From positions 1 through 6,931 of the forward strand of contig JAHITL010000117.1 in assembly GCA_018817545.1 (NCBI GenBank): DNA of 6,931 bases, written 5' to 3'. Under the pieces are notes generated by a model that was not told the origin of the DNA, ran no database searches, and saw only the letters and a list, made by a program, of their open reading frames with translations. Below, piece by piece: positions 4,636-6,931 of the stretch; position 1 is the stretch's first letter, and each line of letters opens with the position of its first letter. This DNA is from Patescibacteria group bacterium. GTDB taxonomy: Bacteria; Patescibacteriota; Patescibacteriia; Patescibacteriales; GWC2-42-12. The position numbers and the translations under genes were made by a program.

Positions 4636-6931
4636 ATGAAAATTAATTTTTTTGCAAAAAAATATTTTTCTCTGGGACTGATATTATTAATAGTATCAGG
4701 GACTTTTTTTATTGGACATAATGTTTTTGCCCTCCCTGGTACTGATGATATAGGAGTTGGAGTAGCTAATATTTTAGGTCATTTGCTTTCGGCTATTATT
4801 TCGGCATTAGGTTTAATATTGACAGTTTTAATTAAGATTTTGGTTTGGGTCTGTAGCCAAAGTAATTTTATAGGATCAGCAGCTGTTTCTAATGGTTGGA
4901 AAATTGTTAGGGATTTGTGCAATATGTTTTTTATTTTAATTTTGTTAATTATATCTTTTGCAACAATGCTAAGGATGCCAAACTATGAATGGAAAAAGTT
5001 ATTACCAAAACTTTTGTTAATGGCTATCTTAATAAATTTTTCTAAAACTATTTGTGGATTAATTATAGATGCTGCTCAAATAATAATGTTGACTTTTGTT
5101 AATGGATTTAAAGCAGTAGGCGAGGGTAATTTAGTAAGTATGTTAGGACTTAAGGAAATATATAGTATTGACGCAGAAGCAACAAATGTTAATACTTTTA
5201 CAGTTTTTGGTTCTTATTTATTGGCATTAATTTATGTACTTATTTCTTTGGTGGTAATTACAACTATGGTTGCTGTTTTAGTAATGAGAATGGTGATGTT
5301 GTGGATTTATATTGTTCTTTCTCCATTGGCTTATTTATTAGCGGCATTTCCAGCAGGACAATCATACTCGCAACAATGGTGGAAAGAATTTACTAATAAT
5401 GTAATAGTTGGTCCAGTTTTAGCTTTTTTTATTTGGCTTTCATTCGCCTCTGCGACAGGTTTGGTTTCAGCAGATATTAATCCTACAGGAGTAATGTTAA
5501 ATGCTGGCATAACTCAGGCAGGCAGTACTGATAATATGATTAAATTTATTATTTCTATTGGTATGTTATTGGGCGGATTAATGATAACTCAACAAATCGG
5601 CGGTATGGCAGGAAGTTTAGCAGGAAAAGGAATGGCAGCGATTCAGAGTGGAAAAGGGTGGGCGATGAAGAAAGGAAAAGAGGCATTAGTTGAAAGAGGA
5701 AAAATAGGCGCAAGTTTGGCATTAAGAGGAGTAGGAACAGCGGTTGGAGCTATTGGTGGAAGTAAGCTTGCTGGTAAAATTCCAGGTGGCGTCGGCGAAT
5801 CTATAAAAAAAGCTGGTAGTTTTGCTAACCAATGGGGGAAAGATTTACATGGAAATATTAGAGATGAACAAATAGCTAGAAGAAGAAAAACATTAAAAAA
5901 GATGGGGTTAGGTTCAGGAGAAGGTGAAGGACAGGAAAAATTAAAGGAATTTGCTGAAGATAAAAATATAAAAGGAATTAAAAGAGGAGCAACATTAGTG
6001 GCAGCTGGAGCGTTAGGAGAAAATTTGCCTTTTGCGATTGGTGGTATTGCGGCAGGTTTATTAAAAGCAATAAAGACTAAAAAAGGATATACAGCTGATA
6101 CTTTAGAACATTTTGGAAAAGGAAAAGATGTGAGAGATGCTGAAAAAGAAAAGAAAGACGCTGAAGAGGATAGAAAAAAGAAAAAAGAATTAGTGGACTC
6201 AGATGCTAATCCTGAAATAGAAAGAATTGAAAAACAAAAGAGTAGAACATTAGAGCAAATTGAAAAAACAAGAAAAGCAAAGATTGCTAGTCTTCCGCAG
6301 TTAGGAATTAATAGTACTATTGCGGAAAGAAATCAACATAAAACTGCTGTGAAAACCATTAATGATACACAAGATAATAAACAGAAAAATGTAGAAGAAT
6401 TTTCTGAAAAGCAAAAAGAGGCAACTTATAGGAATCATTCTATTAAGCACGGCTTGGGCAAAGCTGATGATAGATTAAAATTAGCTGGTGATGATTTAGA
6501 AGCAAAGAAAGAAAAAAGACATCCTTTTCAGAAAGGAATGGAGGGTGTGTCTAAAGAAATGCTTGGGCCAAATGAGTTAACAATAAAGGCTGTAGAAAAA
6601 GGAACAGCAGAAAATAAAGCAAATAGAGAGCTTAGGGAAAACCTTACTCATGATGATTTAGATTTTGGGCAGTTTAAAAATACTTTTTATTCACAGAGCG
6701 GTCCTACTTCTGGCCAAAATAAATTATTCGATTTATTATCTAATGGAACGAAAGAATCAAAAAGTTCAATGGCAAATATGGTAAAGGTTTTAAAAACATT
6801 GGAGTTTAAAAATTTATCTAATGAAGAAAAATCGGGGGTAATAAATTTAAAGCAAGGAGTGCAATCACAAATAAAAGGAGGTAAATCTGTTGACAGAGAA
6901 CTTGTAGACGCGCTTAATAAAGTTAATACTG
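4636..6931 (+). CDS. VirB6/TrbL-like inner-membrane protein with long charged tail (3' end outside the window)
   Basis: The frame is open from ATG 4636 to the window edge (765 codons). Residues 1-32 look like a signal peptide (hydrophobic core FSLGLILLIVSGTFFI, cleavage after HNVFA). Membrane segments follow at about 45-73, 92-112, 122-144, 190-240 (probably two), 256-277 and 302-322. The stretch MVMLWIYIVLSPLAYLLAAFPAG (219-241), then QQWWKEFTNNVIVGPVLAFFIWL, matches the conserved core of VirB6/TrbL-type proteins, which build the inner-membrane channel of type IV secretion and conjugation systems. Residues 322-395 are rich in Gly, Ala and Lys (GGMAGSLAGKGMAAIQSGKG), followed by a long charged, helical, probably cytoplasmic region to the edge, with Lys/Glu-rich coiled-coil stretches around 495-550. 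The tail is much longer than in classical VirB6 (about 300 residues in all). A weak purine run (CAGGGAAA) lies about 12 bases before the start, inside the end of the preceding gene, 9 bases away. Confidence 0.85.
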   Translation, partial: MKINFFAKKYFSLGLILLIVSGTFFIGHNVFALPGTDDIGVGVANILGHLLSAIISALGLILTVLIKILVWVCSQSNFIGSAAVSNGWKIVRDLCNMFFILILLIISFATMLRMPNYEWKKLLPKLLLMAILINFSKTICGLIIDAAQIIMLTFVNGFKAVGEGNLVSMLGLKEIYSIDAEATNVNTFTVFGSYLLALIYVLISLVVITTMVAVLVMRMVMLWIYIVLSPLAYLLAAFPAGQSYSQQWWKEFTNNVIVGPVLAFFIWLSFASATGLVSADINPTGVMLNAGITQAGSTDNMIKFIISIGMLLGGLMITQQIGGMAGSLAGKGMAAIQSGKGWAMKKGKEALVERGKIGASLALRGVGTAVGAIGGSKLAGKIPGGVGESIKKAGSFANQWGKDLHGNIRDEQIARRRKTLKKMGLGSGEGEGQEKLKEFAEDKNIKGIKRGATLVAAGALGENLPFAIGGIAAGLLKAIKTKKGYTADTLEHFGKGKDVRDAEKEKKDAEEDRKKKKELVDSDANPEIERIEKQKSRTLEQIEKTRKAKIASLPQLGINSTIAERNQHKTAVKTINDTQDNKQKNVEEFSEKQKEATYRNHSIKHGLGKADDRLKLAGDDLEAKKEKRHPFQKGMEGVSKEMLGPNELTIKAVEKGTAENKANRELRENLTHDDLDFGQFKNTFYSQSGPTSGQNKLFDLLSNGTKESKSSMANMVKVLKTLEFKNLSNEEKSGVINLKQGVQSQIKGGKSVDRELVDALNKVNT

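Noticed and set aside
4636..6931. Recoded TGA (code 25, as in Gracilibacteria)
   Set aside because: No in-frame TGA occurs in the long genes, glycine uses GGN codons, and all complete genes end in TAA, so the standard bacterial code suffices.

Overview
The window is AT-rich DNA with every convincing gene on the plus strand. All complete genes stop at TAA, and no in-frame TGA is seen, so the standard bacterial code fits. Most starts lack a Shine-Dalgarno sequence. The gene content (a VirB6/TrbL-like membrane protein beside a small coiled-coil membrane protein, a cysteine-rich surface protein, a solitary GIY-YIG nuclease, a BRO-type fragment and an MNT/HEPN pair) best fits a member of the Patescibacteria (Candidate Phyla Radiation), probably from the Parcubacteria side. 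This is inference from gene families and composition; no marker gene is present.

Layout. Positions 1-2025 hold the 3' part of a large secreted or surface protein with a carbohydrate-binding-like beta-sandwich region and two CGDG-type disulfide repeats. Positions 4000-6931 hold two closely spaced genes of a type IV secretion/conjugation-type membrane apparatus: a 208-residue membrane protein and, 9 bases later, the first 765 residues of a VirB6/TrbL-like channel protein. Between them, at 2067-3954, lies an island of about 1.9 kb bounded by a 22-bp direct repeat (2045-2066 and 3955-3976, one mismatch). The flanking DNA therefore looks like one ancestral intergenic region that was opened.

Inside the island, in order, are: an MntA-type nucleotidyltransferase antitoxin (2081-2509); a TAA-rich spacer with three copies of a 15-mer; a HepT-type HEPN RNase toxin (2629-3054); a chimeric relic (3065-3152) made of the 3' flank of the surface gene, the promoter of the 4000 gene and codons from the middle of the 4000 gene; a truncated BRO-N gene (3209-3466) carrying a perfect 12-bp-stem palindrome in its codons; a second 47-bp copy of the BRO 5' end (3455-3501); and a 413-bp unit (3503-3915) in which a GIY-YIG nuclease gene sits between 36-bp GC-rich inverted repeats, each itself a palindrome. 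The homology of the second BRO copy ends one base before the left inverted repeat, which suggests the nuclease unit landed in, or recombined with, a BRO gene.

How it works together. The outer genes are probably ordinary parts of a surface/secretion locus. The island combines a stabilising toxin-antitoxin pair with a probable nuclease-linked palindromic element and gene debris. The most interesting parts are the GIY-YIG/inverted-repeat unit and the repeated, rearranged copies of the junction between the surface gene and the secretion gene. A mis-assembly of strain variants could imitate part of this mosaic and should be excluded first.
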